Assembly (NCBI GenBank): GCA_004154925.1
Contig: QJNS01000090.1
Span: forward strand, 214,167-278,166
From: Monosporascus cannonballus
Lineage: Eukaryota; Ascomycota; Sordariomycetes; Xylariales
Reading direction: 5' to 3'
DNA: 64,000 nt
The notes beneath the pieces are model-generated. The model did no database searches and was not told where the DNA came from. It saw only the letters and a program-made list of their open reading frames with translations. This document shows positions 22,092-31,491 of the stretch, piece after piece; positions within the stretch are counted from its first letter, which is position 1, and each line of letters begins with the position of its first letter. The position numbers and the translations under genes are program-made.

Positions 22092-23183
22092 CTAGTAGTA
22101 GTAGCTGCCACCGTAGCCATCATCGTAGCCATAGCCGTCGTCGTAGCTGTAGTCATCGTCGCCATCATCCGGATACTCCGAATAAGGGGGCGGGGGTCCG
22201 TCGTAGTCGAAATCATCGCCGGGGCCGGGTGCCGGGGCCGGGATCCTATCTCTGGCCACGAAAGGACCACCGCCCCGACGGGCCGTCTGCTTGGTCCGGG
22301 GCTTGCCGGTGCCGCTGCTGGTGCCGCCGGATGTTGACGTGCCTCGGGGAGGTCCCTGCGAAATGCCACCGCCCCGGCGGGCTGTCTGCTTCTTTGCGGG
22401 CATGGCGGAGGTAGTGATGGTACGAGAAGATGATGACGAGGGAGCGCGGGATGATGCGGGTGCAGTTTTCGGCTTAGATGTGGATGCAGACGCAGATGCT
22501 CGCGGCTTCTGTTGCTTCGCGGCGCTGGCGGGCGTGGTTTTTGGTGTTGTTGTCCCTTTAGTAGTATGAGCCTTGGGTTTCGGCGTAGTCGCTTTAGCAG
22601 CCTTGGTAGCCGCAGGAGCAGAAGCGGCCGACTTGGTGGTGGTCGTCTTGGTCTTCTTGGAAGAATTGTTGCTGCTAGTCGACACCCTGATATCGACATC
22701 CCCGACGCTGACCGTGAGGTCAACGCCACTGCTCGAAGAAGAAATCTCGGCGGCCTTGCGCTTGGTGGTGGTGCTCTTCTTCGCAGTCGATACCGCCGCA
22801 GAGGAGGACGAGTCCTTGAGCGCCTTCTTCGCCTCGCGCTCGCGCTTGGCCCACTCCTTCCTCAGCTCGGCCTCGAGCTGCTGGATGTGCGCGGGCACGG
22901 CGAGCTTGCTGTTCTTCCCGTCCGCCTTGAGGGCGTCGAAGAGTCGCATGCGCGCGACGGCCTTGGTCTTCGACGGCGGCAGGCCGTAGTGAAGCAGCTG
23001 GGCCTCGAACCAGTGGGCCGGGTGGTCGCGAGAAGAGTCGGAGGAGCCGAGCTTCTCGAAGAAGAGCGCGCGCAGCTCGGCGGGCGTCGCGCGACGGTGC
23101 CGGTTGTGGCCGCTTGCCTCAACGAAGAGGTCGCCGCCCGCGAACGAGAAGCCGTCCCGCGTCACGGGCGGTGCTAGGGACAT
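22092..23183 (-). CDS. Disordered basic protein with two histone-H3-tail-like peptides
   Basis: An intact ORF; I prefer the second ATG (23183, MSLAPPVTRDGFSFAGGDLF, 363 residues) over the first (23231), because the 16-residue extension is Pro/Ser-rich and unlike a conserved start. Residues ~15-120 are folded and helical: HWFEAQLLHYGLPPSKTKAV resembles a SAP-like helix-loop-helix, followed by a charged helix KEWAKREREAKK. Residues ~125-260 are Lys/Ser/Thr/Ala-rich and disordered, with KKSTTTKRKAAE as a likely nuclear signal. Two peptides follow: KKQTARRGGG (264-273) and RTKQTARRGGG (296-306). RTKQTAR is identical to histone H3 residues 2-8. Next come PPPPY (330-334, WW-binding type) and a Tyr/Asp/Gly tail of repeated DDGYGYDDGYGG type. 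Probably nuclear and chromatin-linked (inference); the family is not recognised. Confidence 0.85.
   Translation of the reverse strand: MSLAPPVTRDGFSFAGGDLFVEASGHNRHRRATPAELRALFFEKLGSSDSSRDHPAHWFEAQLLHYGLPPSKTKAVARMRLFDALKADGKNSKLAVPAHIQQLEAELRKEWAKREREAKKALKDSSSSAAVSTAKKSTTTKRKAAEISSSSSGVDLTVSVGDVDIRVSTSSNNSSKKTKTTTTKSAASAPAATKAAKATTPKPKAHTTKGTTTPKTTPASAAKQQKPRASASASTSKPKTAPASSRAPSSSSSRTITTSAMPAKKQTARRGGGISQGPPRGTSTSGGTSSGTGKPRTKQTARRGGGPFVARDRIPAPAPGPGDDFDYDGPPPPYSEYPDDGDDDYSYDDGYGYDDGYGGSYYY
22266..22298 (-). other. H3-tail-like peptide RTKQTARRGGG
   Basis: Encodes seven residues identical to histone H3 2-8, continued by RGGG instead of KSTGG. A near copy lies at 22365-22394. The two DNA copies differ by synonymous changes in otherwise the same codons (aagcagacggcccgtcgg versus aagcagacagcccgccgg), pointing to a small internal duplication retained at protein level. 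Confidence 0.85.
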
Positions 23184-23360
23184 GGTGGATGATGGGCGGG
23201 TGGATGGAAGGGGAGAGATTTGAGGACACACTAGTGTGCAAAAGACTTCGCAGATGAGTGAGGGGTCGCTGGTTTATTTTACTACCTTAGCGAGTTGATT
23301 GGTCAGTCAGGTACTTATGAAGCATGTATTCAAACAGAAGAGACAGCTCGAGGCGAGGTT

Positions 23361-23405
23361 GGGGGGGGGGGGGGGGGNNNNNNNNNNCCCCCCCCCCCCC
23401 CCCCC
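23361..23405. other. Assembly gap flanked by G-run and C-run
   Basis: Seventeen G (23361-23377), ten N (23378-23387) and eighteen C (23388-23405). A G-run facing a C-run across an N block looks like two contigs whose ends both carry poly-G read artefacts, joined in opposite orientation. Linkage and true distance across it are therefore uncertain. It lies ~180 bp upstream of the H3-mimic gene start. Confidence 0.9.
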
Positions 23406-24022
23406 GTACGATTAAGTTTAATTGCAATATCCGAGACAATGGGAGCAGTCGAGCGGTCCAAGCTCCAGAGTTGCATTACCATGGGGAGTTTAATGAGCGC
23501 ATGGACTCCGGGATTTTAGTACATACGCAAACAAGGGTACCCGGGAGCAAAGGTTTGTGACTGCGGACGTGCGCCCCGTCCCCTCGGGTTAGGTAGGCAA
23601 GTTAGCCTGCGATGCTCACTGGGAAGGACATGAGAGAAATGAGAGAAACCCGAGCTGCAAATGACCGTTCGGCCAATGATTGCGTATAGATTGGGGGGGC
23701 CGATACTCATATATGGTATATACAGCGATTACATATTGGATCCTTACCGACCCTATGCCCATTCCTTTCTATACATGGTCCCCAAGCACAAAACCCAGGT
23801 AGATCCGGAGGGTTCGTCTGATCTCAGCCAACCGAATGCGCGCAACGTAAAACAGCGACCTTCGCCACCCTTTGTAACATCATGAGAGGAGCATCAGATT
23901 TCCCTTTTTATACATCGTCCCAACGCCAAACCCTGGAAGCCTCCTGCTTTTGTATACAAAGCATATGATAATCGTACAGATGATGATGTCGTGCTCTGCG
24001 TCTCGTCGTTATACCAATGCCT
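23406..24022. other. Intergenic stretch between the gap and mge1
   Basis: No supported gene. It holds the 3' region of the GrpE gene and, beyond the gap, unassigned DNA. Confidence 0.5.
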
Positions 24023-24835
24023 TTAGCTGCTCTTGACGACGCCGACCTTGGCGGCCCGCAGGATCCTGCCGTTGAGCTTGAAGCCCTTCTGCTGGACGTG
24101 GAAGACGGTGTTCTCCTCCTTGTCGGGCATGGGCGTCATGAACGTGGCCTCGTGCTCGTTGGGGTCGAACTTCTGGCCCTCGGGGTCGAACCGCTCGAGG
24201 CCGTGCTTCTGGAGCGTCTGGAGCATGTTCGACTCCGTCATCTTGACGCCCTCGTAGAAGTTTTTGAGGTCCTCGCTGGGCTCCTGTCCCTCGGCAGCCT
24301 TCAGCTTCTCCTGACCCATGATCAGGGCCCGGTCCAGGTTGTCTACGCTGTCCACCAGGTCCTTGGCGAACTTCTGGATGGCGAAGTCCCGGGCGGCCTT
24401 CATCTCCCTCTGCGTCCGGTCCTGGAGGTTGCGGAAGTCGGCGACCGAGCGGAGGAACTTGTCCTGTGCGTTGGGTCAGAAATATGTCAAGTGGTGCAAT
24501 GTTAAGGCGCAGAGTCCAACCTTCCATTCGACGGCCTCCTTCTCCTTGGCTTCCAGCTTCTTCTTGAGCTCAGCCTCGACATCGGAGGGCTTGTTAGCAG
24601 CCTCAGCGTCTGCTGAAGGCTTGGTGGCAGCCTCGCCGGACTGGGCCTCGACTTGGGACGTCTCGCCCTCGCCCTCCTTCTTTGCGGCCGTGTCCACTTG
24701 CTCGCTATACCATCTTGCTCTTGAGGCGAACGCTGGTGCGGGGGATATCGGCGTTCTTATTAACGGCCTCTGGGCAACTGCCCTCGAACTCGAGCGCAGG
24801 GCTCTGGAAGATGTGGCGATGGCTTGCCTTAACAT
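24023..24835 (-). CDS. mge1: Mitochondrial GrpE homologue (nucleotide exchange factor of mtHsp70), two exons
   Basis: Exons 24835-24521 and 24463-24023 with a 57-nt intron (GTTGGA..CAG); spliced 756 nt, 251 residues, phase 0 at the junction. GrpE/Mge1 releases ADP from mitochondrial Hsp70 during protein import and folding in the matrix. Residues 1-45 form a basic, Ser/Ala-rich presequence. A Lys/Glu/Ala-rich linker leads into a long coiled coil through the splice site (VEAELKKKLEAKEKEAVEWK then DKFLRSVADFRNLQDRTQRE). The core follows with FAKDLVDSVDNLDRAL and the C-terminal beta domain with the GrpE signature around FMTPMPDKEENTVFHVQQKG and LRAAKVGVV. Length and domain order are normal. GTTGGA is a slightly weak donor, but any other frame stops early. 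Confidence 0.96.
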
Positions 24836-25559
24836 GGTCGCTGTGCGTTGTGGACTGGTGGAAGCCGTAGCTGGGAGACCGGGCGTCGCGTGTAGGTGCG
24901 ATGATGGAAGACGAAGGTGGGAGCTTTCAAGACCACAATTATGATTGTGTCCCTATCTCTGCATTCAGCCACAATGCTTTTCGCCCCGCATAAATTTTTC
25001 GGCGCATGCTAAAGTGCACGTGCCGTACCGGGGATTCTGCCAGGCCAAGGCGACCTAATCAATAAGTAGCTGCCGAAAGGGGTTACCGCCCTCAACCACA
25101 CTGTCGTCATTCTCATCTCTCCAAGACACATCAATTGAGTCTTTTTACTAATTTGTAGCATTCTGTATGGAAAGCATTACCAAACCGCATGCGGGAATAC
25201 GACCCAACTTTTCAAACATGACTCTTGAATTCTATTAAAAGGAAATGTCTTATGGAAGGTCGAAGAAGCGACTGTGATCGTGGGGGGGGACTCGTCACCC
25301 TCACATCCTACCAGGATATGTCGACACGTGAGTTGAGGCGTAAGCACCCAACAATGGAAGAAGGCATATGCCACTTGTTGATTAATTATTAGACTGTGCC
25401 TCTTGAGCTTTATAGTATCTCTTCAGCATCTGCTACGAAATGGGAAGGTAGCATGAAGAGCAGCCATCATCCCCGCAAATCATATCTGCCCGGCTGCAAA
25501 TTTTGAGGCTCGTGAATAGCCTCGCGAAGTCCGGAACCTTCATTCCCACCACCATTTAC
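24836..25559. other. Intergenic stretch upstream of mge1
   Basis: The mge1 promoter side and the 3' flank of the 703-residue gene. No gene seen. Confidence 0.5.
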
Positions 25560-27671
25560 TCAATCTCCCTTTCCTTCCTCATCGTTACCCCTAGCGCCCT
25601 CATCTTCCGTAGGCGGCAGCACTGGTAAACCTTCATCGTTGAAGATATAGTCTCGTCCGAATTGAAGCCGCTGAGCCTTGGCGATACCCCTGAAACCCTT
25701 CTGGACTCTAGCTTTGACGACGTTGGCCTGAGCCGTCGACATCAGCACCCCGGCGATGGGGAAGTCCCGTGTAGCAATATAGTAGTCGCGGTCTTCCTTG
25801 GTGAGAGTGTCCAAGAAGTCGTCCTCGTCGCTCGTGTCGGACGACATTCGAGCCCGCTTCGCATCGTCCTCCTGTGGTTTCTTGCTAGCCTTGCGTTTCA
25901 AGGTGTCAGCCTTGTTTGCTTCACTCTCGGCAGTCTTCCTCTGAAGCTCATCGATATTCCTAGCCACATCTTTCAGCTTCTTCTCAAGCAGCGTCTTGCT
26001 GTTCTCCAACTCGTCCTTCGCACTCTCTCTCATGTCGGCTTCCCGCCTAAGTTTGTTCACTCTATCCCGGAATCGATCCGTCACTTGTACTTCGTTGTCT
26101 TCCCTTGCCTTGAGTATACTCTCAGCCGCCAGCGCAGATTCTAGAGCATCGACGAAAGCGAACTTCGAGATATTTGTCTCCTCCGTGATAGTGGAAAGCA
26201 TCCCTTCGAGGCGGAACCTCTCTAACTTGAGCTGTTCTAGGCTTGCAGTAGCAGGAGGAACAGAAGCGGGTCCACCTTCAAGACCGCTTTCGTCTTCGTG
26301 GTGCGTTCGTCGGAGGACAGTCATGTGGGTGCTGACAATATACCGTCCGCCGTCCTCGACGGGGCTGTGAAACATAAATCCTTTCTCGTGTTGCTCTTTG
26401 GTAAGCTCAGGGATGTCAAGATCACGGTCTGCGATCCACTTGATTGGCTTAGGCTCGTAGTGAGAATACGTATCCCGATGTCGTAAAACTCTGTGAAACC
26501 TGGCTGACGTAAATGCTGGGTCCAGAAAGCCGAATCCTCGTATATCTCCTATCGTCGATACTGTTGCTTGCAAAGCAGTCTTCCGATCCTCAGAAGTATT
26601 TTGTACACAGCCAAGTTCAGACTCAGAAAGGTCGACAAAGGCTGGGATTGTGGAGCCATGGATGTCAGACGGGAGGAGTTTTGCCACAGGTTTGGGTCCG
26701 AGCTCATCCATCAGCTTCATCAAGGCTGGTTCGTTGATAGCCTCCAAATTCACCTTCATCCGACCACCATATAGCTCTAAGTCACTGTCGTAGCAGTGTT
26801 TGGCAAAACGGAAGCTGTTAGGAAACGCTACTAGTTCGAGAAGTGTCGTCCGCCGGAGATTGACGCAAAAGTAAATTAAGAAGACACCTAGTGGCACGAG
26901 AGGTGGTCTGCCTAGCGATTTCATGACACTCGGCTCAAATTTCTCTTGCGGTAATTCCGGTAGCGACTTCAGGTAGTGGTAGTTGAACAGTGCAACAGTG
27001 AGCAATCCCATCGGAAGCCGATCCTTAGGATGCGCTGCACGGAAATGCTCGAGTTGGTCTCGGATAGCTGAAGGTGTCCCGTAATCCTTAAATGCAATAG
27101 GGAAGTCCCAGGGAGGCTGTTGGCTTGCATTCTTATATCCGGGAGTATGGACTGATGGTAGTGGCTTAAGCCATTGTTTCGAGAGGCCTAATGGTTTCCA
27201 CACTCGCGTGCCACCGTAACAAGCCATCATTTCCCGAACTTCCTTACTCATGTTGATTTCCCAACCAAGGTCAGGATCTTGGTTCAGCCATTGTTTGAAC
27301 ATGCTCAGGACTCCAGGGCAGCAGAAGACCCAATGCGGAATCAGCTGGCAGGCCATGTTACCCTGGAGGGATGTGAACTGGATTAGTAAACCGCGACCAA
27401 CCTCGTCATTGATCGGTATTGGCGGATCCGGGGCCTTGACGGATTTATCCTGGGCATATGTGCGCTTGAGTATCATCGGCCACGCTCCATTAGCAGACAT
27501 CCCCAGATAGACTGCCTCTCTAACGTCCTTCTCTGACGTATATGACTTGACGGGAAATGCTGGGTTTGGTCTGAGGTGCCTTCCTTGGCCATATCCCACA
27601 CCGCGAGGGAGTTCCTCTGTGATGTACCAGGTTTCCTCCGGCCCACTATTTCTGTCTACGGAACTGGCCAT
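25560..27671 (-). CDS. Unrecognised 703-residue protein with coiled coil and nuclear signal
   Basis: One uninterrupted ORF with strongly protein-like composition. I do not recognise the family. Residues ~1-430 look globular, with aromatic-rich blocks such as GNMACQLIPHWVFCCPGVL, QWLNQDPDLGWEINMSKEV, LPMGLLTVALFNYHYLKSL and PLGVFLIYFCVNLRRTTLLE; the last could be a buried hydrophobic helix rather than a membrane span. Residues ~477-591 form a long charged coiled coil (RFRLEGMLSTITEE to LEKKLKDVARNIDELQRKTA). A bipartite basic cluster KRKASKKPQEDDAKRAR (592-608) suggests nuclear import, followed by an acidic patch and a C-terminal helix. It is the only gene between mge1 and the small two-exon gene. 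No sign of decay. Accessory-type protein; function unknown. Confidence 0.82.
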   Translation of the reverse strand: MASSVDRNSGPEETWYITEELPRGVGYGQGRHLRPNPAFPVKSYTSEKDVREAVYLGMSANGAWPMILKRTYAQDKSVKAPDPPIPINDEVGRGLLIQFTSLQGNMACQLIPHWVFCCPGVLSMFKQWLNQDPDLGWEINMSKEVREMMACYGGTRVWKPLGLSKQWLKPLPSVHTPGYKNASQQPPWDFPIAFKDYGTPSAIRDQLEHFRAAHPKDRLPMGLLTVALFNYHYLKSLPELPQEKFEPSVMKSLGRPPLVPLGVFLIYFCVNLRRTTLLELVAFPNSFRFAKHCYDSDLELYGGRMKVNLEAINEPALMKLMDELGPKPVAKLLPSDIHGSTIPAFVDLSESELGCVQNTSEDRKTALQATVSTIGDIRGFGFLDPAFTSARFHRVLRHRDTYSHYEPKPIKWIADRDLDIPELTKEQHEKGFMFHSPVEDGGRYIVSTHMTVLRRTHHEDESGLEGGPASVPPATASLEQLKLERFRLEGMLSTITEETNISKFAFVDALESALAAESILKAREDNEVQVTDRFRDRVNKLRREADMRESAKDELENSKTLLEKKLKDVARNIDELQRKTAESEANKADTLKRKASKKPQEDDAKRARMSSDTSDEDDFLDTLTKEDRDYYIATRDFPIAGVLMSTAQANVVKARVQKGFRGIAKAQRLQFGRDYIFNDEGLPVLPPTEDEGARGNDEEGKGD

Positions 27672-28927
27672 GTTGGGAGATGTAAGGTAGTACGTTTCCG
27701 TGATGTGGTGGTAAGGACAGTATTAATCAAATAAAATGGGTGAGGGGGAGTTTCAGTCATTTAGATGCAATTGGACGGTCGAAAGAGAGTGAGATGATGA
27801 TCATGTAGTAGAAACAGAACAGCCGCGTCGAGTCATCGGGGGCTTGCTGCGGGAAGGGAACAAGAGTACACGCAGATAAAGATGTGGAGGAGGGTGCTGC
27901 AAGGGCATCTAACTTAAAAGATTGAGAAGGTCAGGAAATCCAGCTTGTTAGTGGACGTTTCAGAATTGTTGTAGTTTTGACGTGGCGTGGACAGAAATCC
28001 TTAGGGCAGGTGTTATGATTTTTCATGATTAGGAGATTTTTTTTGTCTCGTTGACGGGGTATGATACTATTGCTGCCTTAGGCATTTGCACAACATTTAA
28101 TAATGATTTTCTTGAAGATTATGCGTATTGCGGCACGTTAATATTGAAAATTCCATCACTTGTATTTCCAGGAAGCACGGGATATCCGCCCTATCCAGGC
28201 CTCCCTAGAGCTTTTGCTGCTTGCCTATAAAAGTTTATTACCTAGAATTCGCAATAGGAAATTTTTGTACGGGCTAAGGCGCTGTAATACTTGTTGATGT
28301 ATTATGTATTTCTCTTCTTTATAGTTGGTGAGAAAGAGGTGGGAGCAGCTATTTTGTATATAGGCTGCTGACCCCTTCCTTCCTGCCATCCTATGGCCAC
28401 CTACCAAGTTATTTCAAATATCACCGCTACAGGTCTTCTTAGATGTACCAAAGAATGAACGCCTTAACTCTTCGCAACGGGTTTGTACCCCAGTCTAATC
28501 TCACCATAAGCCATATTACGTATGATGGGTAACTCTAACATCCCCGGGCGGTATCGTTCCACATGCGTGATGCCCGGATTCCTTTCAGTTAGCCGGTCTA
28601 TTACGCTAGCTGATACCTGACGTGGGTGTTTCTATTTAACAGAATACTAACTACTCATCTAATTCACTGAGACTTTCAAATAACCATCTCGCTCTATAGT
28701 GTCGTTTGCTTCGCGGTAATCCCGCCATTCGCTGTAAAGTCGAGAGATGTAATCATAGGCACAAAGAACGTTACGGACAATTCAACACCATATACCCAAT
28801 CAGTTTTATAATCGCAAATCCTCTATTTATTAATATTCTAAAATAGGAGGGCCGAAAGGTACGAGGGAAGAAAAACCCAACACAAGTCAACGAAAGATCT
28901 CCGCTAGACGCAGAAAATATCTGCCGC
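27672..28927. other. Intergenic stretch, mildly AT-rich
   Basis: Upstream region of the 703-residue gene. Short ORFs without motifs (for example 28225-28407). No repeats recognised. Confidence 0.5.
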
Positions 28928-29525
28928 TCATCGCCACCAAACCAGCTGGTCTGTAGGTTCCAGACCCCAGTCTTCTGCCCTCCCAAATTCGCTGTGAAAC
29001 CATTCGCTAATCGCCCCTGGAACGAGTAGAGGGCTCCGCTGGTTGCCATGTTGCAAATACATGGAAACGGCCGCTAGATCAGACATTTGACCAAGGTATT
29101 GAGCATACCCTCGGCGGCCAAGCTGGACCATCATTGAGCTTTTATGTCTCTCTATCTCGGTTTCCAGGACGTCCATGATGTCCCCTGCTAAGTCCAGATA
29201 GGAGTTAAAGCCGTCGACGTAACGGTTGAGGACGTCTTGGCGGCCCTCAAGAGGCTGAGGACAATCCGCACATTCTACAATATCGATGCAGCAGTGAAGA
29301 GACAGTGCCTGTACGAGACAAAAAGCCGCCACCCCGATCCATTTGTTCCGGATTCCTGTGAACTGGAATTCAGTAACTGGTTACTGTGTGTTGTATGTCA
29401 TTGGACTTACTGGGCGTGACTAGGCGGCAACAACGGGACCGCAGCAAGTTTTCGTCGAGCAAGCATTCTTCGGGCAAGTATTCCTCAGCCAAGTATTCGT
29501 CGTATCCGTCACTCGTGGTTTCCAT
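28928..29525 (-). CDS. Small two-exon protein of unknown function (180 residues)
   Basis: Exon 1 29525-29411 and exon 2 29355-28928 around a 55-nt intron with a consensus donor GTAAGT (29410) and a TTCACAG acceptor. The spliced length is 543 nt, in frame from ATG to stop. Exon 1 encodes an acidic Tyr/Leu-rich start (TTSDGYDEYLAEEYLPEECL). Exon 2 begins with a hydrophobic Cys-containing stretch (WIGVAAFCLVQALSLHCC) that could be a membrane helix. It continues with a helical part (LNRYVDGFNSYLDLAGDIMD, RRGYAQYLGQMSDLAAVSMY) and ends in TDQLVWWR. I recognise no family. The precise intron is the main support. Further upstream exons cannot be excluded. Confidence 0.5.
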
Positions 29526-31008
29526 GACCCCCGGAGAGCAACCTCCTAAAAAGTGAAGCCCGCGGATATTGTTTGGAATAGCTTGATAGTGGAGGGGATC
29601 GTCGACCGGAGATTAGAAGTAGAGAAACTAAGCCAATATTTTTCGCTACAAGCGAGCTTTGGCTCACCTCGCTATGTACCTATTTAACCATAGGTAAGGT
29701 TGAATCGTGACTATGTCAGGCTTCCTCAACCTAGAAACTTCTTCTGAATTTCCTAGTGATCAAACTAGGATGAAGGGGGTAGCACCAAGGCGACTGGGAT
29801 AATTGGTATGGATCCTTTAAACACACCTTGTATGAGTTGCCGAAGATACTGTGGCAATGGCCATTTAATAAATGGACAGATGTACAGGTTTTGGAGGGAT
29901 AAAAGCATAGAAGGTGCTAAAGGGGGCGGGAGGGGAGGGTAAGAGCCCTCGGTAACCCCGTGAGAGCCAGCTAACTGCATGGCTAACAATATTTAATATA
30001 GGCCATATGTTTGTTTCTCCTACCCCTATTCCAGTATGGAGTCGAATATGGTGTAGACCATGGATGCCGTGATTACTACCCAACACTATGCTCGCAACAA
30101 AACGTGGTGAATATCTGCAGCCAAGGCAGCTATTACCAGCGTGCCGGATGGTACCTGTATTCTGGTTCACGTATCCTAACGTAAGACCTAGGATGACAGA
30201 CTTGTGAGATCTCATAACTCCACTGTCAAACTTAATATTCGGCCGCGACCGATCAAACCCGAATCAATAATTAGTAGGCATACTATCGGTAAAAATGGCT
30301 GGTGGGGGTTGACGGTTGTTGCAAAACTCGGTTTCCTTGGTTTCCAAGTTTGGTCGGGCCGGGTTTTGATAGACCTTGATTGGGGCCATATGTAGCTGTC
30401 TGGTTTGGACGTATCCGATCCAAAGCAAGCCTGGACGAATGAAAATTTTGCATGAAGATCTTGGCCGCATGGATGGAGCGTGCAGCCGAGCCGCTTGGAT
30501 TCGCGTGATGTCATCCCGTCATTACTAGGACGGCGCTTTGGAGCTGTTTGTATGTGTTCTCTTATGTCATATTGCACTCATGTGAATCACATGCTAGGGC
30601 GACGGCAGCACCGAGGCGGAATTAAGATTCTTGCATTAATTTTTATTCAGGCTATCCAGCTCAACCGAGTGCACGATTGCCACCACCGATCTAAGGCTGC
30701 CTTTACCTCAGCTAGCTCAGGCCTCCCTGGCTCGTTTTCTCAATTTCTTCAAAGTCACTCAAGTACCGCTCCACAACGCTAAATATTAACCAATCAAATC
30801 CCAAATCCCCGTAACGAGCCAGCGAGGCTTGAATTGTAATTGCGTGAAAACGGCTTCGTTTGGTACATTTATTTCTTCAAAAAAACAAAAATCCGTGATA
30901 ACTTAACAACAAGACGTTTTTCTATAGATATATATATACATACCGTTGTTTTTGTCATGGCTTATTATCAATACTATTCTGGTCCTGATCAGGACCCATT
31001 TGCCATTC
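29526..31008. other. Gene-poor stretch before the transposon cluster
   Basis: Small ORFs only. Composition is still normal up to about 31.5 kb, where AT content jumps inside the Copia element. Confidence 0.5.
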
Positions 31009-31319
31009 CTAGATCTTAACGCGTGCAACAGCTGCAGCCCGAACCCGTCGCGTTATTATCCCCCCTCTTAGAACACGATAAATCCGAATTCTCCTAGTTT
31101 TACCGGGCCACGCCCTTAAAACAGAATATACGTACGCGTACCTTGAATTTCTGGTATTAATATAGAGAACTAACATGACGTTTGAAAATTTCATTCGTGG
31201 TTGGGTTCTTTGCGACGATTTAGGCCGAGCTACCAGTTCGACCGCTCGGATTAACCGATTGTGTGCTTTGATTAGGACGGGGCGCGACTTGGGGCGGCCT
31301 TGCAATTCTTTCCGATATC
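31009..31319 (-). pseudogene. C-terminal part of a coding region split by the Copia insertion
   Basis: The minus frame ends at the stop at 31009 and encodes a very basic ~103-residue C-terminus (RKELQGRPKSRPVLIKAHNR, LIRAVELVARPKSS). It runs into the Copia LTR at 31320. If the Copia element plus one copy of the ATATC duplication is ignored, the frame carries on without a stop into 45609-45760. The original protein was therefore cut by the insertion. The family is not recognised; it could be a host gene or an older mobile element. The basic C-terminal part is unusually Arg-rich. Confidence 0.5.
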
Positions 31320-31481
31320 TGTCAGATATAAGGGACATCAGTTGTGTGTGATTGATGACTAGTTGCAGGTGCTCTAAAACGCGCACTGCACTTTAAGGTG
31401 ATCTAGTCCCGGAACATATATGTTCCGATCAGAGGGAATCTTCCGTATATGGGGTGCTAGAGCACCCCCTGCTAGCCGACA
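31320..31481 (-). repeat. Copia 3' LTR (less mutated copy)
   Basis: A 162-bp LTR. It contains a perfect 16-bp palindrome ggaacatatatgttcc (31411-31426) and an 8-bp-stem hairpin ggggtgct-ag-agcacccc (31451-31468). It keeps far more G+C than its partner at 45447-45608, so it is probably close to the pre-RIP state. Confidence 0.9.
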
Positions 31482-31489
31482 CACCCCCT
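31482..31489 (-). other. Copia polypurine tract
   Basis: In the element's sense AGGGGGTG directly precedes the 3' LTR start TGTCGG; this is the expected plus-strand primer site. The Pogo element landed only two bases upstream of it. Confidence 0.7.
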
Positions 31490-31491
31490 TA

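Noticed and set aside
22512..23177. 221-codon plus-strand ORF and other long ORFs opposite the H3-mimic gene
   Set aside because: Produced by the GC-rich, low-complexity coding sequence of the minus-strand gene.
23361..23405. Telomere or G-quadruplex feature
   Set aside because: Pure homopolymers around an N block, without TTAGGG-type repeats; an assembly artefact is simpler.
31440..31481. Helitron 3' end (hairpin followed by CTAG)
   Set aside because: The repeat continues past CTAG to ACA in both copies, both copies are 162 bp with TGT/ACA ends, and a 5-bp duplication flanks the pair, so it is an LTR.
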